This document shows, piece by piece, positions 8,623-17,178 of a stretch of DNA of 64,000 nucleotides. The translations under genes were made by a program, and so were the position numbers. Below the pieces are notes generated by a model. It did no database searches and was not told where the DNA came from. It was given only the letters and a program-made list of their open reading frames with translations. Numbering within the stretch: the first letter of the stretch is position 1; each line of letters begins with the position of its first letter. Origin of the DNA: Candidatus Dietzia intestinipullorum (GTDB lineage: Bacteria > Actinomycetota > Actinomycetes > Mycobacteriales > Mycobacteriaceae). The stretch is taken from contig DWWP01000010.1 of assembly GCA_019119635.1 (NCBI GenBank), positions 49,614 through 113,613 on the forward strand. Reading direction: 5' to 3'.

Positions 8623-9567
8623 ATGGAGGTGTCACTGCACAGGCTCAAGCTGCTGGTCGAGCTGCAGCGCCGCGGGACGGTGACCTCGGCGGCCGCGGCG
8701 CTCAACTACACGGTCTCGGCGGTCTCGCAGCAGCTCGCGCTGCTCGAGCGCGAGGTGGGCAGCACCCTGTTCGAGCGGCGGGGCCGCCGGATCGTCCTCA
8801 CCGAGGCCGGCATCCTGCTCGCCTCGCACGCGCGGGCGATCCTCGCCGCGGTGGAGGACGCGGGCCACGCCATGGAGTCGGCGCGGGCCGGCGTCGGCAC
8901 CACGCTCACGGCCGGGGTGTGGGCGTCGGTCGCGTCGGCGCTCCTGCCCGCGGGGTTGCGGGTGCTCGCCCGGGAGCACCCGACGATCTCGGTGCGCACC
9001 CGCGAGCTCGCCCCGGAGGACACGACCGGCGCGGTCCGGGACGGCTCCCTCGACCTGGCGTTCGTGCTGGACTACTCCAGTTATCCGATGGCGCACGTGC
9101 CGGAGCTGGTCCGCCGACCGATCGCGGGGGAGCTGCTGCACGCGGCGGTCCCGCCCGGCATGGTCGAGGCGGACTCGGTGGCCCTGGTGGACCTCGCCGC
9201 CGCGCCGTGGATCCTCTCGGGGCCGCGCTCGCACTTCGGTCGCGCGGTGCGGATCGCGTGCCGCGAGGCCGGGTTCGAGCCCGACAACCGCCACGAGGCG
9301 GGTGAGCAGTCCACGGCGTTGGCGCTGGTGGCCGCCGGCCTGGGGGTCACGCTGGTCTCGGATCTCGGGTTGGAGTCGTGGACCGCCGGCGGGTTGATCG
9401 ACGTCCTGCCCCTCACCGACGGGGTCTCCCGCACGGTGTCGATCGCGTACCGGAAGCGGGACTCGCGGCGGGGCCCCCTGCGCGCCTTCGTCGACGCCTT
9501 CGAGACCGGCGCCCGCGAACTGGGGCTCGACCCCCCGGAGCAGGCGGCGGCTCAGCCGCTGACGTAG
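8623..9567 (+). CDS. LysR-family transcriptional regulator
   Basis: A protein of 314 residues. The N-terminal winged helix (residues 1-60, LHRLKLLVELQRRGTVTSAA, then SQQLALLEREVG) is typical of LysR proteins, and the rest is a periplasmic-binding-like effector domain. ATG 8623 was chosen because the HTH starts right after it; the longer track ORF adds 42 residues not seen in the family. The gene is divergent from the amino-acid dehydrogenase across 158 bases, the usual layout for a LysR regulator and its target. The effector is unknown. Its last 16 bases overlap the 3' end of the convergent dehydrogenase gene. Confidence 0.85.
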   Translation: MEVSLHRLKLLVELQRRGTVTSAAAALNYTVSAVSQQLALLEREVGSTLFERRGRRIVLTEAGILLASHARAILAAVEDAGHAMESARAGVGTTLTAGVWASVASALLPAGLRVLAREHPTISVRTRELAPEDTTGAVRDGSLDLAFVLDYSSYPMAHVPELVRRPIAGELLHAAVPPGMVEADSVALVDLAAAPWILSGPRSHFGRAVRIACREAGFEPDNRHEAGEQSTALALVAAGLGVTLVSDLGLESWTAGGLIDVLPLTDGVSRTVSIAYRKRDSRRGPLRAFVDAFETGARELGLDPPEQAAAQPLT

Positions 9568-10523
9568 CCGCGGTCCTTGTCGACCGCCGGGCCCGGCTCG
9601 CCGCCGTCGATCCAGGTGCGCAGGTGCGCGGTGAACTGCTCGGAGAGGGTGTCCCGCCACCCCACCACGTCACCGGACATGTGGGGGCTGATGTGGGCGC
9701 CCTCGAGCGACCAGAGGGGGTCGCCGTCCGGGAGGGGCTCGACGACGACGACGTCGAGGTGCGCCGACAGCCGGCCGGAGGCGATCTCGGAGGTGAGCGC
9801 CTGCTGGTCCACGAGCTGTCCGCGGCCGACGTTCACCACGTGCGCGCCGTCGGGCAGCGCCGCCAGCTCGTCGGCCCCCAGCATCCCCCGGGTGGCCCCG
9901 GTCAGCGGCGCCACCATGACCAGGTGGTCCACCCCGCCCAGGTGCTCGCCCAGGCGGGCGGAATCGACGACGGTGCCGAAGTCCTCGTCGTCGTCGCGGG
10001 TCCGGCGCCCCGCCCCGCGGACGTCGAGCCCGACCGCCCGCAGGAGTCGCGCGGTGGCGCGCCCGATCCCGCCGGTGCCCACGACGAGGGCGCGCCGACC
10101 GGCGACGCGGGTGGTCTCGCGGTGTTCCCACCGGCCCTGCAGCCGGAGCGCCTCGGTGCGGTGGAGCTGCTTGTCGTGGGCCATCACGCAGGCCAGGACG
10201 TACTCGGCGATGGGCACGTCGAAGACGCCGCGGGCGTTGGTCACCAGCACGGTGGAGGTGCGCAGGTCGTCGAAGAGCAGCTTGTCGACCCCGGCGGCGG
10301 CGACGTGGATCCACCGGAGCGAGTCGGCGGCGTGCCAGGCCTCGGCCAGCGCGCCGGAGAAGATGTCCCAGACCAGGAGGATCTCGGCGCCGGGCAGCGC
10401 CTCGGCGAGGGTGTCCGCCGTGCACTCGCGGACGTCGGCGATCCCGCGGACCGCGTCGAGGTCGGTGGGCGGGTCGACGCCCTCGGCGGTGAGGAGGACG
10501 ACGGTCGGCCTGGCGTGCGTCAT
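9552..10523 (-). CDS. D-2-hydroxyacid dehydrogenase (NAD-dependent, D-isomer family)
   Basis: A protein of 323 residues. The Rossmann motif is VVGTGGIGRATARLL (about residue 140). Catalytic elements are visible: the arginine in NVGRGQLVD, the acid in VVVEPLPDGDPLW and the histidine in ISPHMSG. Such enzymes reduce 2-oxoacids to D-2-hydroxyacids. ATG 10523 (MTHARPTVVLL) is the natural start; the track extends 56 residues into the neighbouring promoter. It is divergent from the aminotransferase operon and shares its upstream region, including the GntR-type palindrome, so it may be under the same control. The substrate is not evident. Confidence 0.83.
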   Translation of the reverse strand: MTHARPTVVLLTAEGVDPPTDLDAVRGIADVRECTADTLAEALPGAEILLVWDIFSGALAEAWHAADSLRWIHVAAAGVDKLLFDDLRTSTVLVTNARGVFDVPIAEYVLACVMAHDKQLHRTEALRLQGRWEHRETTRVAGRRALVVGTGGIGRATARLLRAVGLDVRGAGRRTRDDDEDFGTVVDSARLGEHLGGVDHLVMVAPLTGATRGMLGADELAALPDGAHVVNVGRGQLVDQQALTSEIASGRLSAHLDVVVVEPLPDGDPLWSLEGAHISPHMSGDVVGWRDTLSEQFTAHLRTWIDGGEPGPAVDKDRGYVSG

Positions 10524-10568
10524 GAGCCCACCGTAGCCGTCATGACACGCGCCGGCCACACTTTGTCG

Positions 10569-10582
10569 GATTGTTGACAATC
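10569..10582. promoter_or_regulatory. GntR/FCD-type operator, copy 1
   Basis: GATTGTTGACAATC is a 14-bp dyad (GATTGT-TG-ACAATC) 26 bases before the aminotransferase ATG. The same sequence with one base changed (GATTGTCGACAATC) lies before the amidase-gntR operon at 18698. The ATTGT-NN-ACAAT shape is typical of FCD-class GntR regulators. The AGGGGTC-type spacer after it leaves a GGAGG ribosome site (10587-10591) for the aminotransferase. Confidence 0.75.
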
Positions 10583-10608
10583 TTGCGGAGGGGTCACAGA
10601 CTGACCCC

Positions 10609-11898
10609 ATGACCGCGCACCTGTCGCCCCACCTCAAGCAGGCCACGCCCGTCGTGGTGGACCACGCCCTGGGCTCGTGGATCCACGGCACGGACGGCCG
10701 TGACTACCTCGACTTCACCACCGGCATCGGCGTGACCAGCACCGGCCACTGCCATCCCGACGTGGTGGCCGCCGCCCGCGAGCAGTGCGGCAAGGTCATC
10801 CACGCGCAGTACACGACCGTGATGCACCAGCCGCTGTTGGAGCTCACCGAGAAGCTGGGCGCGCACCTGCCGGAGGGGCTCGACTCGGTGTTCTACGCCA
10901 ACTCCGGCTCCGAGGCGGTCGAGGCCTCCGTCCGCCTGGCCCGCATGGCCACGGGCCGCCCCACCATCATCACCGTGCAGGGCGGGTTCCACGGCCGGAC
11001 CGTCGGCGCGGCCAGCCTCACCACGGCCGGCACCAAGTTCTCCGCCGGCTTCTCCCCGCTCATGGGCGGCGTGACGGTCACCCCGTTCCCCCACGCACTG
11101 CGGCACGGCTGGACGGTCGACGACGCCGTGGACTTCGCGCTCGCCGAGCTCGACTACCTCCTGGCCACGCGGGCCCACCCCCGCGACGTCGCGGCCTTCC
11201 TCATCGAACCGGTCCTGGGCGACGGCGGCTACCTGGCCACCCCGCCCCGCTACCTGCAGGGACTTCGCGAGCGGGCCGACGCCCACGGCGCGCTGCTGAT
11301 CCTCGACGAGGTCCAGGCCGGCGTCGGGCGCACGGGCCGCTTCTGGGGCCACCAGCACACCGAGGGGCTGATCCCGGACGTGCTCATCACCGCCAAGGGC
11401 ATCGCCTCGGGCTTCCCCATCTCCGCCATCGCCGCCCCCGAATCCCTCATGGCCCGGGCCTGGCCCGGCTCGCAGGGCGGCACGTACGGGGGCAACGCCG
11501 TGTCCGCCGCGGCGGGCGTGGCCACCCTCGGCGTGATCGAGAGGGAGGGTCTGGTCGCCGCCGCCGCCGAGCGCGGGGCCCGGTTCCTCGACGGACTGCG
11601 GCGTAGCCTGGCGGACGTGGGCGAGATCTGCGACATCCGTGGCGCCGGACTCATGCTGGGCGTCGAGTTCGGCGACCCCACCGCGCCCGCGGGCAGCGCC
11701 GGCGCCGCCGAGGCCGCGGCGCTCGCGGCGGGCGTCCAGCAGGCCTGCGTGGACGAGGACCTGCTCACGCTGACCTGCGGCCCCACCGGATCGGTGGTCC
11801 GCCTCATCCCCGCGCTCGTGGTGACGCCGGACGAGATCGACCAGGGCGTCGAGCGCTTCACCCGCGCCGTCCACCGGGTGTGCGACGAGGCGTCGTGA
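10609..11898 (+). CDS. Class III PLP-dependent aminotransferase (4-aminobutyrate/omega-amino acid type)
   Basis: A protein of 429 residues, normal for class III aminotransferases. Visible features are the N-terminal GIGVTSTGHCHP, the PLP phosphate site YANSGSEAVEAS, the ring-contacting LILDEVQAGVGRTG, and the Schiff-base lysine in LITAKGIASGFP. These enzymes move the terminal amino group of GABA, ornithine derivatives or similar omega-amino acids to 2-oxoglutarate, leaving a semialdehyde. The semialdehyde dehydrogenase two genes on would oxidise that product. The stop overlaps the next start by four bases (GTGA). GntR-type palindrome upstream. The exact substrate is not determined; GABA or 5-aminovalerate are candidates. 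Confidence 0.85.
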   Translation: MTAHLSPHLKQATPVVVDHALGSWIHGTDGRDYLDFTTGIGVTSTGHCHPDVVAAAREQCGKVIHAQYTTVMHQPLLELTEKLGAHLPEGLDSVFYANSGSEAVEASVRLARMATGRPTIITVQGGFHGRTVGAASLTTAGTKFSAGFSPLMGGVTVTPFPHALRHGWTVDDAVDFALAELDYLLATRAHPRDVAAFLIEPVLGDGGYLATPPRYLQGLRERADAHGALLILDEVQAGVGRTGRFWGHQHTEGLIPDVLITAKGIASGFPISAIAAPESLMARAWPGSQGGTYGGNAVSAAAGVATLGVIEREGLVAAAAERGARFLDGLRRSLADVGEICDIRGAGLMLGVEFGDPTAPAGSAGAAEAAALAAGVQQACVDEDLLTLTCGPTGSVVRLIPALVVTPDEIDQGVERFTRAVHRVCDEAS

Positions 11899-14879
11899 CC
11901 CGGGCGGCGGGAGCGATCGACGCGGCGCCGGGCCCGGCCCTCGTCGAGGCCCTCGTCGACGCCGGCCTCGAGCCGCAGCACGACGCCCGCCGCCTCGCCG
12001 AGTACGCCTACGACGCCTCCAACTACCGCGTGCCGCCCGCCGCGGTACTGTTCCCGCGCAGCGAGGAGGAGGTCGCCCGGGCACTGGCCGTGTGCCACCG
12101 CCTGGGCGTCCCCGCGACCGCCCGGGGCGGCGGCACCTCGATGGCCGGCAACGCGGTCGGCACCGGCCTCGTGCTGGACCTGTCGCGGCACCTGCACCGC
12201 GTCCTGGACGTCGACACCGGGGCGCGGACCGTCACCACCGAGGCCGGTGCCGTCCTGACCACCCTGCGCGCGGCGGTGCACGAGGCCACCGACTCGCGCT
12301 GGACGTTCGCCCCCGACCCCTCCTCCCAGAGCCGCGCGTGCGTGGGTGGCGCGGTGGGCAACGACGCGTGCGGCAACCACTCCGTGCGGCACGGGCGCAC
12401 CGCCGACCACGTGGAGGCGCTGCGCCTGGTCACCGCGGACGGACTGCGCCTGACCGCCACCCGCAGCGGCGTCGAGGCCACGGACCCGTCCGACGCGGCG
12501 GCCGCGGCGCGCGCCGCCCACCTCACCACCGAGCTCACCGCACTGGCCTCGGACCACCTGGCCGCCATCCGCACCGAACTCGGCCGCATCCCGCGCCAGG
12601 TCTCCGGCTACCACCTGGGCCACCTGCTGCCCGAGCAGGGCTTCGACGTCGCGCGGGCGCTCGTCGGCTCCGAGGGCACCTGCGCTGTGGTCACCGCCGC
12701 CACCCTGCGGATCGTCCCGCGCGCGGCCCGGACCGGCCTGCTGGTGGTGGGCTACACCGACGTGGTGGACGCCGCTCGGGACGTGCCCGCGATCCTGCGC
12801 CACCGCCCCACCGCGGTCGAGGGGATCGACGAGGTGATCGTCTCCACCATGCGCTCCCGGCGCGGGGACGACGCCGTGGCCGACCTCCCCGCCGGGCGGG
12901 CCTGGCTCTTCATCGAACTCGACGACGAGGGCGGGGTCGGCCCGGACGCCACGCTCGACGAGCGGCTCGAGATGCTCTCCGGCGAGCTCACCTCCGCCGG
13001 GCACGCCGTGGAGGCGATGGCGGTCTCCGACCCCGGCGCCCGCGCCGACCTCTGGCGGGTCCGCGAGGACGGCGCCGGCCTGAGCTCCCGGATCACCGAC
13101 CCCGACACCGGCGTCACCACGGAGTCGTGGCCCGGCTGGGAGGACTCCGCCGTCCCGCCCGAGCGCCTGGCCGACTATCTCGCCGAGTTCCGCGACCTGC
13201 TCACCGAGCACGGCCTCACCGGCGTCATGTACGGACACTTCGGCGCCGGCTGCATGCACATCCGCATCACCTTCGACCTGCGGTCCGACAGCGGGCGGGC
13301 CGTGTTCCGCGCCTTCTGCACCGACGCCGCCCGGCTCGCCGTCCGCCACGGCGGGTCGCTGTCCGGCGAGCACGGGGACGGCCGCGCCCGCTCCGAGCTC
13401 CTGCCGATCATGTACTCGGCCGAGATGATGCGCGCGTTCGCCCGGTTCGCGCAGGTGTGGGACCCCGCCGGGATCCTCGCACCGGGCGGGATGCGGGCCA
13501 CCCGCCGCCTCGACGCCGACCTGGCACTGGAGGGCGTGCCCACCCGCGACCTCGGACTGCTCACCTCGCCCGACGGCGCCCACCCGGTGCAGGCCTGCAT
13601 CGGCGTGGGCCGCTGCCGCACCTCGTCGGGCGGCGTGATGTGCCCCAGCTTCCGCGCCACCGGGGACGAGAAGGACTCGACCCGCGGCCGCGCCCGCGTC
13701 CTGCAGGAGGTGGTGCGCGGCACCCTGCCGATCACCGATCCGGGTGTCGGCGAGTCGCTCGACCTGTGCCTGTCCTGCAAGGCCTGCTCGAGCGACTGCC
13801 CCACCGGCGTGGACATGGCCGCCTACAAAGCCGAGACACTGCACCGCCGCTACCGGCGTCGAGTCCGGCCGATGGCCCACTACTCCCTCGGCCTGCTCCC
13901 CCTGTGGCTACGCGGCACCACCCGCGCCGCCGGCCCGCTCAACGCGCTCATGGCCACCCGGGCCGGTCGGGCCGCCGCGAGGCTCGGCGGCGTCTCCCGG
14001 AGCCGCACGCTCCCCCGGTTCGCCTCCGCCCGCGACCTGCGCGCCGAGCTCGCCCGCGTCCCGGGCAGCGTGTGGCGACTCCGCGAACCGGGCCCGACCT
14101 CCGCCGACGTGGTCCTCTTCCTCGACTCGTTCACCCGCGGACTGCGCCCCACCGTCGCCGGTGCCGCCGCCCGCGTCCTCGGCGGCGCCCACACCTCCGT
14201 GGCCTGCAGCGCCGACCACTGCTGCGGGCTGACCCACGTCACCACCGGGCGCCTGGACGCGGCCCGCCGGACCCTGCGACGGACCGCGCTGCACCTCGAC
14301 GCCACCCGCGGGCCGGACGGGGGCGAGGTTCCCGTCGTCGTCGTCGAACCCAGTTGCGCCTCGACCCTGCGCGAGGACCTGCCGCGACTGCTCGCGGGCA
14401 CCCCCAACGCCGACGCCGCCCGGCGGGTGGCCGCGCGCATCCGGTCCGCCGCCGAGCACCTCGGCCGGCTCGCCGCCGAGGGGCGCGCCCCCGCCTGGCC
14501 CGGCGGCGCCGCCCCGGACCGCGTCACCGTCCAGACCCACTGCCACGAGTACGCGACCTTCGGCAACCGGGTCCAGCGCGCGACGCTCACCGCGCTCGGC
14601 GTGGGGTCGGTCCGCGAGGCCACCGGCTGCTGCGGCGTCGCCGGGGACTTCGGGTTCACCGCCGGCCACGAGGTGGTCACCGCCGCCGTCGCCGAACAGG
14701 CCCTCGCCCCCGCCCTGCGCACCGACCCGGACGCCCCCGTGCTCACCGACGGCTTCTCGTGCGCCACCCAGGTCGAGCACCTCGCCGGCGCCGACCCCCG
14801 CACCGGCTCGCGCATGGGCCGGCACCTGTTCGAGCTCCTCGACCCCGACCCGACACCCGACCCCAGGAGGCACCCATGA
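11895..14879 (+). CDS. FAD-linked oxidase fused to Fe-S/CCG reductase module (D-2-hydroxyacid dehydrogenase type)
   Basis: A protein of 994 residues. Residues about 45-200 form a FAD_binding_4 (PCMH) domain (ARGGGTSMAGNAVG); about 270-540 form the FAD-oxidase C domain (GEHGDGRARSELLP). A ferredoxin-like segment follows (CLSCKACSSDCPTGVD) and then a CCG domain with two cysteine clusters (SADHCCGLTH, ATGCCGVAGDFG). This build, like GlcD and GlcF in one chain, passes electrons from a D-2-hydroxyacid to an electron carrier. D-2-hydroxyglutarate and D-lactate enzymes share it. GTG 11895 was preferred over 11880 because it overlaps the aminotransferase stop. It overlaps the next gene by four bases (ATGA), so the three genes form a tight operon. 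Confidence 0.83.
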   Translation: MTRAAGAIDAAPGPALVEALVDAGLEPQHDARRLAEYAYDASNYRVPPAAVLFPRSEEEVARALAVCHRLGVPATARGGGTSMAGNAVGTGLVLDLSRHLHRVLDVDTGARTVTTEAGAVLTTLRAAVHEATDSRWTFAPDPSSQSRACVGGAVGNDACGNHSVRHGRTADHVEALRLVTADGLRLTATRSGVEATDPSDAAAAARAAHLTTELTALASDHLAAIRTELGRIPRQVSGYHLGHLLPEQGFDVARALVGSEGTCAVVTAATLRIVPRAARTGLLVVGYTDVVDAARDVPAILRHRPTAVEGIDEVIVSTMRSRRGDDAVADLPAGRAWLFIELDDEGGVGPDATLDERLEMLSGELTSAGHAVEAMAVSDPGARADLWRVREDGAGLSSRITDPDTGVTTESWPGWEDSAVPPERLADYLAEFRDLLTEHGLTGVMYGHFGAGCMHIRITFDLRSDSGRAVFRAFCTDAARLAVRHGGSLSGEHGDGRARSELLPIMYSAEMMRAFARFAQVWDPAGILAPGGMRATRRLDADLALEGVPTRDLGLLTSPDGAHPVQACIGVGRCRTSSGGVMCPSFRATGDEKDSTRGRARVLQEVVRGTLPITDPGVGESLDLCLSCKACSSDCPTGVDMAAYKAETLHRRYRRRVRPMAHYSLGLLPLWLRGTTRAAGPLNALMATRAGRAAARLGGVSRSRTLPRFASARDLRAELARVPGSVWRLREPGPTSADVVLFLDSFTRGLRPTVAGAAARVLGGAHTSVACSADHCCGLTHVTTGRLDAARRTLRRTALHLDATRGPDGGEVPVVVVEPSCASTLREDLPRLLAGTPNADAARRVAARIRSAAEHLGRLAAEGRAPAWPGGAAPDRVTVQTHCHEYATFGNRVQRATLTALGVGSVREATGCCGVAGDFGFTAGHEVVTAAVAEQALAPALRTDPDAPVLTDGFSCATQVEHLAGADPRTGSRMGRHLFELLDPDPTPDPRRHP

Positions 14880-16339
14880 CCCGCTCCGTCGCCGACATCA
14901 TCGCCGCCCTCGGCACCGGCATCCACGTCGACGGCGCGTGGCGCGACGCCGCCGACGGGAAGACCTTCCCCGTGGTCAACCCCGCCACCGGGCAGTCCGT
15001 CGCCACCATCGCCGACGGCGGCACCGCCGACGCCGACGCCGCGATCGAGACCGCCGGACGCGTCCAGCCCGGGTGGGCGGCCGTCCCCGCACGCGAACGG
15101 GCCGAGATCCTCCGCCGCGCCCACGAGTTGCTGGTGGAGCGCACCGAGGAGCTCGCCCTGCTCATGACCACCGAGATGGGCAAGCCGCTCGGCGACGCCC
15201 GCGGCGAGGTGGCCTACGGCGCCGAGTTCTTCCGCTGGTTCTCCGAGGAGGCCTGCCGCATCCGGGGCGACGCCCGCCGCTCCCCCGACGGCAAGACCCG
15301 GCTCATGGTCACGCACGAGCCCGTGGGCCCCTGCATCCTCGTGACCCCCTGGAACTTCCCGCTGGCCATGGCCACCCGCAAGATCGGCCCCGCGATCGCC
15401 GCCGGCTGCACCATGGTGTTCAAGCCCGCCGGCCTCACCCCCCTGACCTCCCTGTACCTCGTGGAGGTCCTGCGCGAGGCGGGCCTGCCCGACGGCGTCC
15501 TCAACGTGGTGTGCACGACCGACGCCGGCGGCGTGGTGGAGCCGTGGATCGACTCCGGGATCGCCCGCAAGCTGTCCTTCACCGGGTCCACGCCCGTCGG
15601 CCGCAAGCTGCTCGAGCAGTGCTCACGCGGCGTGCTGCGCACCTCCATGGAACTCGGCGGGAACGCGCCGTTCGTGGTGTGCTCCGACGCGGACATGGAC
15701 GTGGCCGTGGACGCCGCGATGGCCGCCAAGATGCGCAACATGGGCGAGGCCTGCACGGCCGCCAACCGGATCCTCGTGCACCGCTCCGTGCTCGACGAGT
15801 TCGCCCGCCGGCTCACCGAGAGGATGGCCGCGCTGCGGGTCGGCGACGGCACCGCAGACGGCACGGACGTGGGGCCGCTGGTCGAGGAGAAGGCCGTGGC
15901 GAAGGTCGTCGATCTGGTCGACGACGCCGTGGGCCGCGGCGCCCGGGTCCTGTGCGGCGGCGAACGCGGCGACGGCCCCGGCTACTTCTACCCGCCCACC
16001 GTCCTCACCGACGTGGCCGCCGACTCCGGCCTGATGTCCACCGAGATCTTCGGCCCCGTCGCGGCCCTGGTCCCGTTCGACGACGACGACGAGGCCGTGC
16101 GCCTGGCCAATGACACCGAATTCGGCCTGGTCTCCTTTGTCATGACCGAGAGCCTGGACCGCGCGATGACCATGTCCGAGCGACTGCAGGCCGGCATGGT
16201 GGGCATCAACACGGGCGTGGTGTCCAACCCCGCCGCGCCCTTCGGTGGCATCAAGCAGTCCGGCCTGGGTCGCGAGGGCGGGCTCTCGGGCATCGAGGAG
16301 TTCGTGGAGACCAAACTGACGGCGATCCCGGTGCGCTGA
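14876..16339 (+). CDS. gabD: NAD(P)-dependent succinate-semialdehyde-type dehydrogenase
   Basis: A protein of 487 residues of the aldehyde dehydrogenase superfamily. Seen are the cofactor region VTPWNFPLAMATRKIGPA, the catalytic glutamate in SMELGGNAPF, and the nucleophilic cysteine in MGEACTAANRI. GIKQSGLGREGG near the C-terminus is typical of succinate/glutarate semialdehyde dehydrogenases. ATG 14876 lies five bases after AGGAGG and overlaps the upstream stop (ATGA). It would oxidise the semialdehyde made by the aminotransferase. The big track ORF starting 12092 is mostly an out-of-frame extension through the FAD/Fe-S gene. Confidence 0.87.
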   Translation: MTRSVADIIAALGTGIHVDGAWRDAADGKTFPVVNPATGQSVATIADGGTADADAAIETAGRVQPGWAAVPARERAEILRRAHELLVERTEELALLMTTEMGKPLGDARGEVAYGAEFFRWFSEEACRIRGDARRSPDGKTRLMVTHEPVGPCILVTPWNFPLAMATRKIGPAIAAGCTMVFKPAGLTPLTSLYLVEVLREAGLPDGVLNVVCTTDAGGVVEPWIDSGIARKLSFTGSTPVGRKLLEQCSRGVLRTSMELGGNAPFVVCSDADMDVAVDAAMAAKMRNMGEACTAANRILVHRSVLDEFARRLTERMAALRVGDGTADGTDVGPLVEEKAVAKVVDLVDDAVGRGARVLCGGERGDGPGYFYPPTVLTDVAADSGLMSTEIFGPVAALVPFDDDDEAVRLANDTEFGLVSFVMTESLDRAMTMSERLQAGMVGINTGVVSNPAAPFGGIKQSGLGREGGLSGIEEFVETKLTAIPVR

Positions 16340-16362
16340 CTGGCCCCGGCGGCGGCACCCCG

Positions 16363-16432
16363 CGATCTGCCCCTCGGATGTCGATACGCGCTCCGGCCTC
16401 GCCACGCAACTGGGAATCGGAGGGGCGGATCG
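16363..16432. repeat. Long-arm inverted repeat between convergent genes
   Basis: Arms CGATCTGCCCCTC (16363-16375) and GAGGGGCGGATCG (16420-16432) pair over 13 positions with one T-G wobble, around a 44-base loop. It occupies the 149-base gap between the gabD-type gene and the convergent gntR gene; nothing else is seen there. It could act as a two-way terminator, but there is no T-run. A similar element lies at 35328-35393. Confidence 0.5.
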
Positions 16433-16488
16433 CACGGCGCGAGGGGCCGGACGGCGCGAGGGGCACAGGCGGGCGGCGGCGCAGTCGC

Positions 16489-17178
16489 TCAGGCGCCTGT
16501 GGCGCCTGGGCCGCCGAGCACGCGGGAGAGCCCGTCGCGCATGTGCTCGACCAGCAGGGTCCTGGCCGGGTCGGGGTCGGCCTCCCGCACGGCGTCGGCG
16601 ATCGCCCGGTGCTCGGCGAGCCGGGACCGCGCGTCCGTGTAGGTGCCCCGCATGGCGTGCAGGCACATACTGGTCTCCACCAGGACCGTCTCGTGCACCC
16701 GCGACAGCCGGGGACTCCGCGCCGCCTCGACCAGGGTGTGGTGGAAATCGAGGTCCGCGGCCACCATGGACTCCGACATCGGCTCGTCAGCCAGGTCCGC
16801 CATCGCGTCGACCGCCGCGTCGAGCGCATCCGCCGTCGGGTCGCCCAGGCCCAGGTCGAGCACCCGGTCGAGCGCGGCGGTCTCGACCGTGGTCCGCAGC
16901 AGGTACATGTCCTCGACCGCCTCGGGGGTGAGGTCGGCGACGAACAGTCCGCGGTTGCGGTGGGAGATGAGCAGCCCCTCCTGCGTGAGGCGCTGCATGG
17001 CCTCGCGCAGTGGCCCTCGGCTCACCCCGAGGGACTGCGCGAGCGCGGCTTCGCCGAGCTGCTCGCCGGGCCCCAGCGACCCGTCCGAGATCGCCCTGCG
17101 CAGGGTCCGCGCGATCAGCGACGGGGTCGATTCCTGGACGACGGGCTCGAGGCCCGCGGGCGGCTCCATCGCGGTCAC
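16489..17178 (-). CDS. GntR-family regulator, FCD subclass
   Basis: A protein of 229 residues. The winged HTH is at about 15-75 (LGEAALAQSLGVSRGPLREA, MQRLTQEGLL) and the all-helical FCD ligand domain follows, with DLDFHH, SMCLH and EHRAIADAV supplying the usual Asp/His metal ligands. GTG 17178 overlaps the amidase stop by four bases (GTGA) and was chosen over ATG 17169 for that reason. The track ORF is longer because it reads into the amidase in another frame. As the last gene of the amidase operon, with matching palindromes before that operon and the aminotransferase operon, it is the best candidate for their shared repressor. Confidence 0.85.
   Translation of the reverse strand: MTAMEPPAGLEPVVQESTPSLIARTLRRAISDGSLGPGEQLGEAALAQSLGVSRGPLREAMQRLTQEGLLISHRNRGLFVADLTPEAVEDMYLLRTTVETAALDRVLDLGLGDPTADALDAAVDAMADLADEPMSESMVAADLDFHHTLVEAARSPRLSRVHETVLVETSMCLHAMRGTYTDARSRLAEHRAIADAVREADPDPARTLLVEHMRDGLSRVLGGPGATGA

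Noticed and set aside
11250-13880. 876-residue minus-strand ORF
   Set aside because: Antisense shadow of the aminotransferase and FAD/Fe-S genes; His/Gly/Ala-rich without motifs.
12092-14875. Upstream part of the 1415-residue ORF
   Set aside because: Wrong-frame, Arg/Pro-rich stretch over the FAD/Fe-S gene; only 14876-16339 is the real dehydrogenase.
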